Below, one piece after another: positions 8,844 through 15,619 of a DNA stretch of 57,914 nt; position 1 is the first letter of the stretch; each line of letters begins with the position of its first letter. Source of the DNA: Streptomyces sp. IMTB 2501 (lineage in GTDB: Bacteria > Actinomycetota > Actinomycetes > Streptomycetales > Streptomycetaceae); contig NZ_MQUS01000021.1 in the NCBI RefSeq assembly GCF_001953885.1, positions 106,974 through 164,887 of the forward strand. The letters run 5' to 3'. The notes under the pieces were generated by a model. The model was not told the DNA's origin. It did no database searches and saw nothing but the letters and a program-made list of their open reading frames with translations. A program made the position numbers and the translations under genes.

Positions 8844-9175
8844 ATGAGCGTGTCCGGTGGCTCGCTGTCGGTGGAGTTGTGCACCGACGAGCGCGGGTCC
8901 GCCCGCTGGGCGAGAAGTGGGCGTGGCCGCACCGGGCATGCCCGTTGGCGACGCCGTTCCCCAAGGGTGCCTGGGTGCGTCGTGGTGGCTGCCGGACGGC
9001 ACGCCGGGCCGCTTGCAGTTCGTCCCCCTGCACCGGCGCGGAGTGTTGACGGCCGCGGCACCGTTCATGCTCGCGATGAGCCCTGCTGGTACCGCTGGTA
9101 CCCCGAGACCCTCGTCAAACAGTGTTTCCCGCCGTACCGCGCCACTGTTGGGCGCCGCCGGTACCTGACCGGTCG
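8844..9175 (+). pseudogene. Decayed CelD/BcsL-type GNAT, copy 1
   Basis: Only the two ends of the 370-residue acetyltransferase at 25070-26179 can be recognised. The start retains SLSVELCTDERG (intact ALSVEVRTDEQA) at about 8862-8900. A short piece LQFVPLHRRGVLTAAAPFM (intact LRLVLVRAHGDLVAVAPLM) lies at about 9013-9070. The C-terminus retains YRWYPETLVKQCF (intact YRWLPETVVNQRF) at 9090-9128, then RRTAPLL in another frame. More than half of the gene is deleted, including the GNAT core. It ends the decayed copy of the cassette. Confidence 0.75.
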
Positions 9176-9360
9176 TAGCGGCTGGGCGACCACATCTGTG
9201 TGACCCGTCATCGGCATGAAGGGCCGTCCGGGCGCGGGCCGGGAGGGCCCTTCGGCTGTGGGCAAGGACATCAAGAGCGACAGTGGCGCGCGATGCGTCG
9301 TACGGGTGCTCCTGCCCCGGCGACGGAATGGGCCGCGGTATGTCGCAGCCGATCCGCGGC

Positions 9361-9427
9361 GTCGGCCGCTCCTACATTTCTATGTAACTGTCACATTATT
9401 TGCTTCTAATTCGGGAGGAGTACTGTC
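9361..9427 (+). promoter_or_regulatory. AT-rich leader and strong RBS for the 9428 transferase
   Basis: A sharply AT-rich patch (about 9371-9411) interrupts very GC-rich DNA and contains TAACTGTCACATTA at 9385-9398. It is followed by GGGAGGAG 7 bp before the TTG start at 9428. The TAACTGT string also occurs upstream of the small secreted genes at 13619 and 14168, so a shared promoter class is possible but unproven. Confidence 0.45.
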
Positions 9428-10123
9428 TTGGTAGGAGTAGTCCAGGCGCTGGGCGATGCCGAGGGCTCGGCAGCGGTGTCACCGCCACCGCTCCCCGGCG
9501 AGACACGCGCTGACCCTGCGTACGCCCGCGTCAAACGCACGCTCGATGTGGTGCTCTCCGCTCTTCTGCTGATCGCCTTCCTTCCTCTGATGGCGCTCAT
9601 CGCTCTCGCGGTGGCTGTCAGCAGTGCGGGACCCGTGATCTACCGGCAGGCTCGGGACGGGATGGGGCAACGATCGTTCACCATGCTGAAGTTCCGCACC
9701 ATGGAGCACAATTCGACCGTTGACGTGGCGGCACTGCTGCTGGCCGACGGCAGCGAGATGTCCATCTGCACCAAACCACGGCACGATCCGCGCATCACAC
9801 CGGTCGGTCGTTTCCTGCGCAAAACCTCGTTGGACGAACTCCCTCAGCTGATCAACGTGCTGCGGGGCGACATGTCGCTGGTGGGGCCGCGCCCCAACGT
9901 GCGCCCCGAGAACCAGCTGCTGTGCCCGGAGCACCGGGCCAGGCGACTGTCCGTCAAGCCGGGCATGACCGGGCTGTGGCAGGTGTCGGGTCGCTCAAGC
10001 ACCACGGCCGACGAGGCGATCCGGCTCGACCTGCGGTACGTCGCCCACTGGAGCCTGCAGTTGGACCTGCTGATCCTCCTGCGCACGCTGCCCGCCGTTC
10101 TGAGAACGAGCAATGCACGGTGA
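9428..10123 (+). CDS. Short bacterial sugar transferase (undecaprenyl-phosphate phosphoglycosyltransferase)
   Basis: A 231-residue monotopic phosphoglycosyltransferase that transfers sugar-1-phosphate from a nucleotide sugar to undecaprenyl phosphate, starting glycan assembly at the membrane. Near residue 40 a single hydrophobic segment (VVLSALLLIAFLPLMALIAL) precedes the catalytic domain. Diagnostic motifs are MLKFRTM, LRKTSLDELPQL, NVLRGDMSLVGPRP and KPGMTGLWQVSGRS. It lacks the N-terminal membrane and CoA-binding-like region found in the 490-residue enzyme at 30975-32447, which carries the same catalytic motifs. The start is TTG with a very strong RBS. Its 3' end overlaps the next glycosyltransferase by 11 bp, so the two form an operon. 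Confidence 0.93.
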   Translation: MVGVVQALGDAEGSAAVSPPPLPGETRADPAYARVKRTLDVVLSALLLIAFLPLMALIALAVAVSSAGPVIYRQARDGMGQRSFTMLKFRTMEHNSTVDVAALLLADGSEMSICTKPRHDPRITPVGRFLRKTSLDELPQLINVLRGDMSLVGPRPNVRPENQLLCPEHRARRLSVKPGMTGLWQVSGRSSTTADEAIRLDLRYVAHWSLQLDLLILLRTLPAVLRTSNAR

Positions 10124-11216
10124 TCCGGGCCGCGCCACGGAGGACGGCGGGCGGACCACTGTCCTGCATGTCGCGGAAGCATGGGGCGGCGGGGTACAGA
10201 CAGCGGTCCGCGACTATGTGCGATCCGTTCCGGAAGTGCGGCACCTGCTGCTGATGTCCGAGCGCTCCGACTGCCAGGTCGCCGACACGGATGCGATCTT
10301 CGACGGCGTCTGGCGGATGCCGCCCGGCCACTTCGCTCGCGTCCGTGAAGTGGGCCGGCTGTTCCGTGAGCTGCGGCCGGACGTGGTCCACGCCCATTCC
10401 TCCCTGGCCGGAGGCTATGTGCGCCTCGCCCTCGCCGTGCCGACGGACCGGATCGTCTACACCCCGCACTGCTACGCGATGGAGCGCGGCGACCTCGCGC
10501 GGTACGCGGCGGCAGCGGTGCGGGCGGTCGAGCGTGTGCTGTCCCGGCGTACGGGCACCGTGGCGGGTGTCAGCCCCCGTGAGGTCGAACTCGCCCGCTC
10601 GCTGCGCAAGCGCCAGCGAGCCGTCCACGTACCCAACCTGGTGCCCTGCCAGGAAACCGTGGCAGCCGTCCCGTCGAATCCGAGGGCGGAACCCGAAGTC
10701 CGCACCGGCGACACCGGTCTGCCGCCGCGAACCGTTGCCGCCGTCGGCAGGCTGTGCCCGCAGAAGGACCCCGCCTTCTTCGCCGAGGCGGCGGCCGAAG
10801 GGCGGCGGCTGATGCCGTCGAGCAACTGGTTCTGGCTCGGCGGCGGCGAATCCGTACACCGTGAGCGACTGGAGCGAGCCGGCGTGACGGTCACCGGCTG
10901 GCTGGACCACCGCTCCCTGCAGCGCCTGCTCGCTCAGGCGGACGTGTACGCGCACACCGCACGCTGGGAAGGCGCGCCGATGACGCTCCTGGAGGCGGTG
11001 GGGCTGGGGCGGCCGGTGGTGGCGCGGCGCATCCCGGCCCTGGAGTCTCTGGGCCTGACCGGCCTGGTCGACACGCCGCTGGATCTGGCGACGGCGGCCG
11101 TCGCGCTGCTGACGCATGGCCCGGGCGAGAAGACCGACGCGAGGCTGGACCAGCTGTTCGCCGAACATACCCCGGAGCGGCAGCGCACGATGTTGCGGTA
11201 CGCGTACGACCAGTGA
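10113..11216 (+). CDS. GT4-family glycosyltransferase
   Basis: A 367-residue GT-B glycosyltransferase. The first strand is VLHVAEAWGGGVQTAV; then VHAHSSLAGGYVRLA, YTPHCYAMER, AVGRLCPQKDPAFFAEAA and the donor-site E-x7-E segment AHTARWEGAPMTLLEAVGLGRPVV. It is coupled to the short sugar transferase upstream (ATG 10113 lies inside that gene). It is the likely second or third step of the same surface glycan. A strong hairpin (11263-11304) closes the operon. Related in layout to 32444-33628, but not an obvious recent duplicate. Confidence 0.9.
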   Translation: MHGDPGRATEDGGRTTVLHVAEAWGGGVQTAVRDYVRSVPEVRHLLLMSERSDCQVADTDAIFDGVWRMPPGHFARVREVGRLFRELRPDVVHAHSSLAGGYVRLALAVPTDRIVYTPHCYAMERGDLARYAAAAVRAVERVLSRRTGTVAGVSPREVELARSLRKRQRAVHVPNLVPCQETVAAVPSNPRAEPEVRTGDTGLPPRTVAAVGRLCPQKDPAFFAEAAAEGRRLMPSSNWFWLGGGESVHRERLERAGVTVTGWLDHRSLQRLLAQADVYAHTARWEGAPMTLLEAVGLGRPVVARRIPALESLGLTGLVDTPLDLATAAVALLTHGPGEKTDARLDQLFAEHTPERQRTMLRYAYDQ

Positions 11217-11262
11217 CGGTCGCCGACTGCGCACCGGACGGTGATACGGCATCACGCAGAAG

Positions 11263-11304
11263 AGCGCCGGACTCTCCCCCGCGGTCGTGGGAGAGTCCGG
11301 CGCT
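11263..11304. terminator. Bidirectional hairpin terminator
   Basis: A perfect 16-bp stem (11263-11278 with 11289-11304) around a 10-nt loop sits between the convergent glycosyltransferase (ends 11216) and the secreted-protein gene (ends 11330). A short TTT follows on the plus strand. It serves both transcripts. Confidence 0.8.
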
Positions 11305-11329
11305 TTCCATGAACGTGCGGCGAAGCCGG

Positions 11330-11605
11330 TCAGAGGGCCTTGCTGTTGCAGCCCATGGTCGAGCCGAGGTTGTTGGGCTGTGCGCCCGGGGAGCCCTCGC
11401 CGTTCAGCAGGTTGCCGGCCAGGCCGTTGAGGGCGCCGACGCTGCCGAGCACATTGATGTTCATGTCGTGCGAGCGGCACTCGGTGGACTGTGCGACCTC
11501 CAGGTCGTGGCCCGGCTCACCGTGTGCGAAGGCGGTGTTGACGCCGAGGGAGCCGACACTTCCGAGCATGGCGCCCACGAGGACGGCCTTCTGAAACGTG
11601 CGCAT
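11330..11605 (-). CDS. Small secreted two-cysteine protein, family A
   Basis: A 91-residue precursor with a Sec signal peptide (MRTFQKAVLVGAMLGSVGSL through AFA-HGE). The mature part of about 65 residues carries the family-A core: TECRSHDMNINVLGSVGALN, then LAGNLLNGEGSPGAQ, then GSTMGC. Paralogues are at 13619 and 14168. The two mature cysteines, one near the start and one near the C-terminus, could form a disulfide. The 5' leader carries GATC-N7-GATCGCA-type sequence (11629-11646, complement) shared with the paralogues. Function unknown; presumably a hyphal or spore surface or matrix component. Confidence 0.85.
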   Translation of the reverse strand: MRTFQKAVLVGAMLGSVGSLGVNTAFAHGEPGHDLEVAQSTECRSHDMNINVLGSVGALNGLAGNLLNGEGSPGAQPNNLGSTMGCNSKAL

Positions 11606-11628
11606 TACTTCTCCGTTGGTCGAGCGGT

Positions 11629-11646
11629 TGCGATCTGCAGCAGATC
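11629..11646 (-). promoter_or_regulatory. Leader inverted repeat shared by family A
   Basis: On the minus strand the leader reads GATCTGCTGCAGATCGCAACC, an inverted repeat whose right half GATCGCAACCRCT recurs in the leaders of the family-A genes at 13586 and 14135 (14135 has GATCGCATCCAC). It lies about 25-40 nt before the ATG, so it could act in RNA or as a DNA operator near the transcription start. Confidence 0.5.
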
Positions 11647-11677
11647 GAGTGGGGGCGGCGGACAGCGCCGGAGGTGA

Positions 11678-12442
11678 TCAGCCGATTCGGGGCAGACCCA
11701 GCGCGCCGACGGGAGGCGCAGCGACCGATCCGAGGCCGAGCCCGGGCGCCTGCGGTGTGTCAGGCGCCACCAGCGGGTTGACGAGCGGGTTCACCTGCGG
11801 GTTCACCGACGGGTTCACCTGCGGGGCGACCTTCGGCGGACCGTCCGCGGCGCCGAAGGTCTGGGGCATGGCGACCTGCGGGGCGACCCGCGGCATGACC
11901 TCCGGCGCGGACTGCGGGCTGACCTGCGGCATGACCTGCGCCGTCTGCTGGGGGGCGGGGGCCGGCTGCGGGGCGGCCTGCTGGCCGTACGGCGAGTTGG
12001 AGGCCTGCGCGGAGCCGCCCGACGAGGCCGAGGCGACGGCGTAACCGGTCGGCTGCTGCGGCGGCGCGGGTGGCGGCGGAGGGGCCTGCATCATCGGCTG
12101 GGGGTACGGCTGCGGAGCGGCGACCTGTGCGTAGCCCCGCGAGTGGGACGCCGCCTCGGCCATCGGACCGCTCGGCGGGGGCGGCGGCGCGTACTGCGGC
12201 GCGTACTGGGGCGGCCCGTACTGCGGCGCGTACTGGGGCGCGTACTGGGGCGGCCCGTACTGCGGCGCGTACTGCGGTGGCGCGTACTGGGGCGGCCCGT
12301 ACTGCGGCGCGGGGTACTCGGGAGCCGACATTGGAGCGGCACCGTACCCGACGGGAGCGTCGGCATGGCTGACGCCGGCGCCGATGGCGGTCAGACCGCC
12401 GGCCGCTGCTGCGACGACAGCGGCCTTGTGAAGCTTGCGCAT
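11678..12442 (-). CDS. Pro/Gln/Tyr-rich secreted repeat protein, family B
   Basis: A 254-residue secreted protein starting at ATG 12442 (preceded by GAGGGTTCC, as in other family-B genes). The signal peptide is MRKLHKAAVVAAAAGGLTAI through SHADA. The mature N-terminal half consists of PQYGPPQYAPPQYAPQ-type repeats (12180-12310 in DNA). The C-terminal third has a three-residue periodic xxP pattern (APQVNPSVNPQVNPLVNP). Cysteine is absent from the mature part, unlike its neighbours. Composition suggests an extended, tyrosine-rich wall or matrix polymer; tyrosine-rich repeats could be a substrate for the nearby tyrosinase, but that is speculation. Confidence 0.85.
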   Translation of the reverse strand: MRKLHKAAVVAAAAGGLTAIGAGVSHADAPVGYGAAPMSAPEYPAPQYGPPQYAPPQYAPQYGPPQYAPQYAPQYGPPQYAPQYAPPPPPSGPMAEAASHSRGYAQVAAPQPYPQPMMQAPPPPPAPPQQPTGYAVASASSGGSAQASNSPYGQQAAPQPAPAPQQTAQVMPQVSPQSAPEVMPRVAPQVAMPQTFGAADGPPKVAPQVNPSVNPQVNPLVNPLVAPDTPQAPGLGLGSVAAPPVGALGLPRIG

Positions 12443-12939
12443 GGAACCCTCGGCCCTTCGAAACCTGAACAGGAAATCCGTTGTATTCAGTGCAGTCTCG
12501 CGTGCGCCCAGTCGGATATTCGTACTGCACCTTTGCGGGGTAACTACCGGGCCACACAAGGACTCACGCCAGAGCCGGCAGCGAATTCCGTAACCCCTCC
12601 GTGATCCATGATCGCTGCCCTCTCCCAGCTGGCAACGACTTTTCCCCCGCCGCGGTCACGGGACTTGAAAGCCCGTCACCCATTTGCCATTGACGGCCGG
12701 TCGCCCCGGAGCATGATTGCAGAGGCGTCCGGAACGCGGCGGCGCGGCACACAGGGCCTCGGGCAAATGGGTGATCAGGGCCCGCAACTCCGTGTCCAAG
12801 GCCCACTTCCGTCGTTCCCACTGGGCCAGAGCGATGGTCCGTCGCAACCGCACAGGGCAGCAAGAACAGCAACAACTGCACTGGCTCACCAGCATTTTGA
12901 ATCGTTCCGTGCACAGGTCAATGAAGGGCCGAGGGTTTC
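12443..12939. other. Divergent intergenic region between two family-B genes
   Basis: About 500 bp with no convincing gene. It holds the start regions of two divergent secreted-protein genes. On the 12442 side an inverted repeat GTGCAGT (12490-12496) / ACTGCAC (12524-12530) flanks a 27-bp spacer, with an AT-rich GGATATTC in it. On the 12940 side the leader is AACAGCAACAACTGCACTGG followed by the family RBS block. Local GC is lower than in the flanking genes, as expected for promoters. Confidence 0.5.
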
Positions 12940-13401
12940 ATGCGCAAGCTCCAGCAAGTCGCGCTCATCGTCGCAGCAGCCGGCGGTTTGTCCGCCGTCG
13001 GCGCCGGCCCCAGCTCCGCCGCTCCGGACTACAACGGCGGTTATCCGCCCCCCGCTTCACAGCCGGACGCCCAGGCCTCCTCGGCGAGCTCCGCGGGGGC
13101 CACCGCACAGAGCTACGGCCCGCAGCAGGCGGCTCCGCCGCAGCGGGGTGCGGAGGTCACGCCGGAGATCAACCCGACCCTGAGCCCCTCCCTCAGCCCG
13201 CAGATCTCCCCGCAGGCGACCCCGGGACAGGGCGGCGACTCGCTCCAGAGCAACCTCTTCCGCCCGTCCCAGGAGTGCAGCCCGCAGTCCCTGTTGGGCG
13301 CGAACGTCCCGGTCGCCCTGCTCGCCGCCGCCGACACCCATGGGATCGAGTGCAGTCAGGGCAACACGCAGTCGAACGCCCTTGCCCACTCCGGGCACTA
13401 G
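12940..13401 (+). CDS. Small secreted protein with xxP repeats and two cysteines, family B
   Basis: A 153-residue precursor starting MRKLQQVALIVAAAGGLSAV with a predicted signal peptide ending near SSAAP. The middle is Ser/Ala/Gln-rich, then a periodic xxP stretch (EINPTLSPSLSPQISP). The C-terminus LFRPSQECSPQSLL...IECSQ matches the C-terminus of 16233-16475 (LYRPYQECSPQTVA...TTCGQ) and carries the only two mature cysteines. The start is fixed by the block CCGAGGGTTTCATGCGCAAG, shared with 12442 and 16475. Followed by a perfect 16-bp hairpin terminator. Function unknown. Confidence 0.85.
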   Translation: MRKLQQVALIVAAAGGLSAVGAGPSSAAPDYNGGYPPPASQPDAQASSASSAGATAQSYGPQQAAPPQRGAEVTPEINPTLSPSLSPQISPQATPGQGGDSLQSNLFRPSQECSPQSLLGANVPVALLAAADTHGIECSQGNTQSNALAHSGH

Positions 13402-13431
13402 AGCCGCCCGACAACCGAACACCGACGCCCG

Positions 13432-13466
13432 ACGGGCCCTTCGAGGAGCATCCTCGAAGGGCCCGT
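13432..13466 (+). terminator. Perfect 16-bp hairpin terminator
   Basis: ACGGGCCCTTCGAGGA (13432-13447) pairs perfectly with 13451-13466 around a 3-nt loop, 30 bp after the stop of the family-B gene. It insulates that gene from the family-A gene downstream. Confidence 0.85.
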
Positions 13467-13510
13467 GTGCGTGCGGTGCGGCTTTCGGGTGCTTTTGCCA
13501 ATAGATCATG

Positions 13511-13612
13511 AACTCGGCGCGTCGCTGTCCACTTTGGGGTATTTCCTATTAATCTCCGGTAACTGTAAGAAGGCGATCAACTACAGATCGCAACCACTTC
13601 ACTCCACCGGAG
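13511..13612 (+). promoter_or_regulatory. Conserved upstream block of the family-A gene at 13619
   Basis: The block matches 14061-14160 upstream of the paralogue, in the same order. AAxTCGGCGCGTCGCTGT occurs at 13511 and 14061. TATTTCCTATTA occurs 29 bp later in both (13540, 14090). Then TAACTGT, GATC-N7-GATCGCA-N-CCAC and CCACCGGAG follow, directly before the start. This looks like a duplicated promoter plus leader. TAACTGT could be a -35-like element, but the sigma factor cannot be assigned. Confidence 0.6.
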
Positions 13613-13618
13613 ATGGAC

Positions 13619-13915
13619 ATGCACAAGCTTCGCAAGGCCGCCGTCCTGGTCGCCGCCATCGGCAGCATCGGACTCGTCGGCGGCACGGCACACGCCGGCG
13701 GCCAGGAAGGCGGCGGCAAGGGCGGCGACAGCGGTGGCCGCTTCAGCGTCCTGCAGAGCTCCAACTGCAAGTCGCACGACCTGAACCTGGACGTCCTCGG
13801 CGAGGTCGGCATCCTCAACGGCCTGCTGGGCAACGCGCTCAACGGCGAGGGTGACCCGGGCGCCCAGGCCACCCACATCGGCTCGACGATGGGCTGCAGC
13901 AACAGCGCCTTCTGA
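13619..13915 (+). CDS. Small secreted two-cysteine protein, family A
   Basis: A 98-residue precursor. Start ATG 13619 (MHKLRKAAVLVAAIGSIGLV) is preferred over ATG 13613 because the equivalent upstream codon is TAG in the paralogue at 14168. The signal peptide ends near AHAGG. The mature chain begins with a Gly/Lys-rich linker, then SVLQSSNCKSHDLNLDVLGE, LNGLLGNALNGEGDPGAQ and GSTMGCSNSAF. Two cysteines as in the other family-A proteins. A perfect hairpin terminator follows. It is a tandem duplicate of 14168-14467, upstream sequence included. Confidence 0.88.
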   Translation: MHKLRKAAVLVAAIGSIGLVGGTAHAGGQEGGGKGGDSGGRFSVLQSSNCKSHDLNLDVLGEVGILNGLLGNALNGEGDPGAQATHIGSTMGCSNSAF

Positions 13916-13951
13916 GCCCACCGCCGCAGGCGCGGCGAGAGCGGAAAATGA

Positions 13952-13984
13952 TCCCGGCACCGAGCCTCACGCTCGGTGCCGGGA
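13952..13984 (+). terminator. Hairpin terminator with T-run
   Basis: A 14-bp perfect stem (13952-13965 with 13971-13984) with a 5-nt loop is followed by CTCTTTTT. This is one of the few canonical Rho-independent terminators in the window and ends the 13619 gene. Confidence 0.88.
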
Positions 13985-14060
13985 CTCTTTTTGCGCCTCG
14001 TTTTTCGCTCCATTGAGCATTCAGAATGATAATTGAGCATTCAGAGTGAAGAGAATTACG

Positions 14061-14160
14061 AATTCGGCGCGTCGCTGTTTGTCTACGCATATTTCCTATT
14101 ACCGTCCATAACTGTTCGAAGTCGATCTCTCACGGATCGCATCCACAACTCTTCCACCGG
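14061..14160 (+). promoter_or_regulatory. Conserved upstream block of the family-A gene at 14168
   Basis: Second copy of the block at 13511-13612 with conserved elements and spacing: TCGGCGCGTCGCTGT, TATTTCCTATTA, TAACTGT, GATC-N7-GATCGCATCCAC, TTCCACCGGAG. Shared sequence runs about 108 bp up to the ATG. The AT-rich stretch just upstream (14025-14058) carries ATTGAGCATTCAGA twice (14014 and 14034 regions), another short direct repeat. Confidence 0.6.
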
Positions 14161-14167
14161 AGTAGAC

Positions 14168-14467
14168 ATGCACAAGCTGCGCAAGGCCGCCGTCCTGGTC
14201 GCCGCCCTCGGGAGCATCGGGCTCGTGAGCGCCGGCGCCGCCCACGCCGACCAGAGCTTTGGCGGGGGCAAGGGGGGCGGCGGAAGCCGCTTCAGCGTCC
14301 TGCAGAGCACGACCTGCAGGTCCCACGATCTCAACGCCGACGTCCTCGGCGAGGTCGGCATCCTCAACGGCCTGGGCGGCAACCTGCTGAACGGCGAGGG
14401 CAACGCCGGTGCACAGGAGTCGCAGCTCGGCTCGAACATGGGCTGCAACAACAGCGTCGGCAAGTAA
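14168..14467 (+). CDS. Small secreted two-cysteine protein, family A
   Basis: A 99-residue precursor, tandem paralogue of 13619-13915. Signal peptide MHKLRKAAVLVAALGSIGLV through AHADQ. The mature part has a Gly/Lys-rich linker, SVLQSTTCRSHDLNADVLGE, LGGNLLNGEGNAGAQ and GSNMGCNNSVGK. The conserved NG/GN pattern and two cysteines recall surface-active hydrophobin-like proteins in a general way, but the chaplin signature is not present. Probably secreted and disulfide-closed. Terminated by hairpin 14495-14530. Confidence 0.88.
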   Translation: MHKLRKAAVLVAALGSIGLVSAGAAHADQSFGGGKGGGGSRFSVLQSTTCRSHDLNADVLGEVGILNGLGGNLLNGEGNAGAQESQLGSNMGCNNSVGK

Positions 14468-14494
14468 GCGAGTAGGCAGGTAGCAGAACCCCTT

Positions 14495-14530
14495 CCCCGG
14501 TGTCCCGGCCGCGAGGCCGAGGCACCGGGG
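14495..14530 (+). terminator. Hairpin terminator of the family-A tandem
   Basis: CCCCGGTGTCCCGGCC (14495-14510) pairs with 14515-14530 with one internal mismatch and a GCGA loop, 27 bp after the stop of 14168-14467. Confidence 0.75.
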
Positions 14531-14570
14531 AATTCCATGTAGCGGGCAGAACCTGCCCCCAGAAAGCCGA

Positions 14571-14603
14571 AATGCCGGACCGGGACGATCCCGGTCCGGC
14601 ATT
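14571..14603. terminator. Bidirectional hairpin terminator
   Basis: A 15-bp stem AATGCCGGACCGGGA (14571-14585) / 14589-14603 with a 3-nt loop lies between the convergent genes ending at 14467 and 14638. A/T runs on both sides (GAAAGCCGAAAT, ATTTTCC) fit two-way termination. Confidence 0.8.
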
Positions 14604-14637
14604 TTCCGATCGCGCGTCAGACGCCTGCGATCGCCCC

Positions 14638-14997
14638 TCAGAACCCGAAGTGGGGCTTCGGGAAATGTGGCTTCTTGAAGCCCTTGGGCAGCTTTACCTC
14701 GTTGGAGCAGTTCACCACCGGCCCGACCTTCCTGGATCCGCCGCCCAGCAGATCGCCTTCAGGAAACACCACGCGCGACCGGTCGACGACCGAGCAGTCC
14801 TGCGCCTGCTTGATGATGTGCTTGCCGTGCCGGTCGGTGCGGATCTCGCGCTTGTGAATGCAGATGACGTCGCCCATGGCGGTGGTCTTGCAGTCAGGCC
14901 TGGGGCCGTCGGGGAGCGCGTGTGCGGCGCCGACACAGATCACGGCGAGACTTCCGACGAGCCCGGTGACGGTCGCAATTTTCTGCCGAGTGAACAT
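14638..14997 (-). CDS. Small secreted four-cysteine protein, family C
   Basis: A 119-residue precursor starting at ATG 14997 (MFTRQKIATVTGLVGSLAV), signal peptide ending near AHALP. The mature chain has four cysteines: DCKTTAMGDVIC (C-x9-C), QDCSV and VNCSNE. It ends in a basic aromatic tail (GFKKPHFPKPHFGF). The C-x9-C unit and the GPxVxCS segment recur in 15728-16060. Leader CAAAGGAACACAGCACATG is close to the leader of that paralogue. Function unknown; two disulfides are likely. Confidence 0.85.
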   Translation of the reverse strand: MFTRQKIATVTGLVGSLAVICVGAAHALPDGPRPDCKTTAMGDVICIHKREIRTDRHGKHIIKQAQDCSVVDRSRVVFPEGDLLGGGSRKVGPVVNCSNEVKLPKGFKKPHFPKPHFGF

Positions 14998-15337
14998 GTG
15001 CTGTGTTCCTTTGCGCTGAAGGCCCGGCGTCTGCGCCATCCACCGGCGCACACCCGGGCCTTGAAGAAGGTCGAAACGGGGACCCAGCGCCTGGACGCAT
15101 GAACGAATGCGTCCGGCGGCGGCATTGCCGCAGCCCGGACGCGCACCCTGAGGGGTCTGCCACGCGTCCGGGCTGCCTTCGCCATGGGGTATTACTCAGC
15201 ACACCGGCGAACAATCCGAGTTGGTCCAATACTGGGAAATACAGTTCGTGCGACGTGCATATCGCGTTCCAAAGGAATGCCGATGCGCTACGGCCGCTCC
15301 TCGTGCTCACCCGTGCGCATCGTGGACCGGGTTGGTC
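14998..15337. other. Gene-free stretch with two hairpins
   Basis: 340 bp upstream of 14997 and downstream of 15338, both minus-strand genes. It holds hairpin GGACGCA/TGCGTCC (15093-15114) and the long stem GCAGCCCGGACGCG (15130-15143) / CGCGTCCGGGCTGC (15163-15176), probably terminators. The 15190-15290 part is AT-rich and is a plausible promoter region for 14997 or a decayed spacer. No coding sequence was accepted here. Confidence 0.5.
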
Positions 15338-15580
15338 TTACTGGCCGCCCTGACCCTCGCTGTAACCCCCCTCGGGCGCGGGGTCGTCGTGGCCCCGGCC
15401 GTGGGTGTTGTAGCCGCCGTACGTGGCCACGGCGTTGGCCGACGAGTTGGCCACAGCGGTGTACTCCTGCGACGGCTGCTCGTGGTCTTCACCGCCGCCG
15501 GCGAAGCTGACACCGACACCGAGGACGGACAGCCCCGCAACCGCCGCCGCTACGACCGCTGCACGCTGAAACTTACGCAT
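15338..15580 (-). CDS. Small secreted protein, family B-like, no mature cysteine
   Basis: An 80-residue precursor: MRKFQRAAVVAAAVAGLSVL signal, cleavage near SFAGG, then a mature segment of about 53 residues rich in Gly, Asn, Ser and His (SQEYTAVANSSANAVATYGG). The MRKxQ signal peptide is of the family-B type, but the mature part does not match the other members. The start codon follows AAAGGGTC. A near-perfect 34-bp palindrome lies 40 bp upstream, marking this gene as tightly regulated. Function unknown. Confidence 0.78.
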   Translation of the reverse strand: MRKFQRAAVVAAAVAGLSVLGVGVSFAGGGEDHEQPSQEYTAVANSSANAVATYGGYNTHGRGHDDPAPEGGYSEGQGGQ

Positions 15581-15619
15581 GATTGACCCTTTCTTGCCCG
15601 GGCACGCAGCCCTGGTTGA

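Noticed and set aside
5606..9427. Prophage or integrative element after tRNA-Arg
   Set aside because: No integrase, no repeat of the tRNA 3' end and no phage or transfer genes; only one transposase relic.
12608..13183. 191-residue plus-strand frame overlapping the family-B gene
   Set aside because: Off-frame shadow extended through an intergenic region; no start context or motif.
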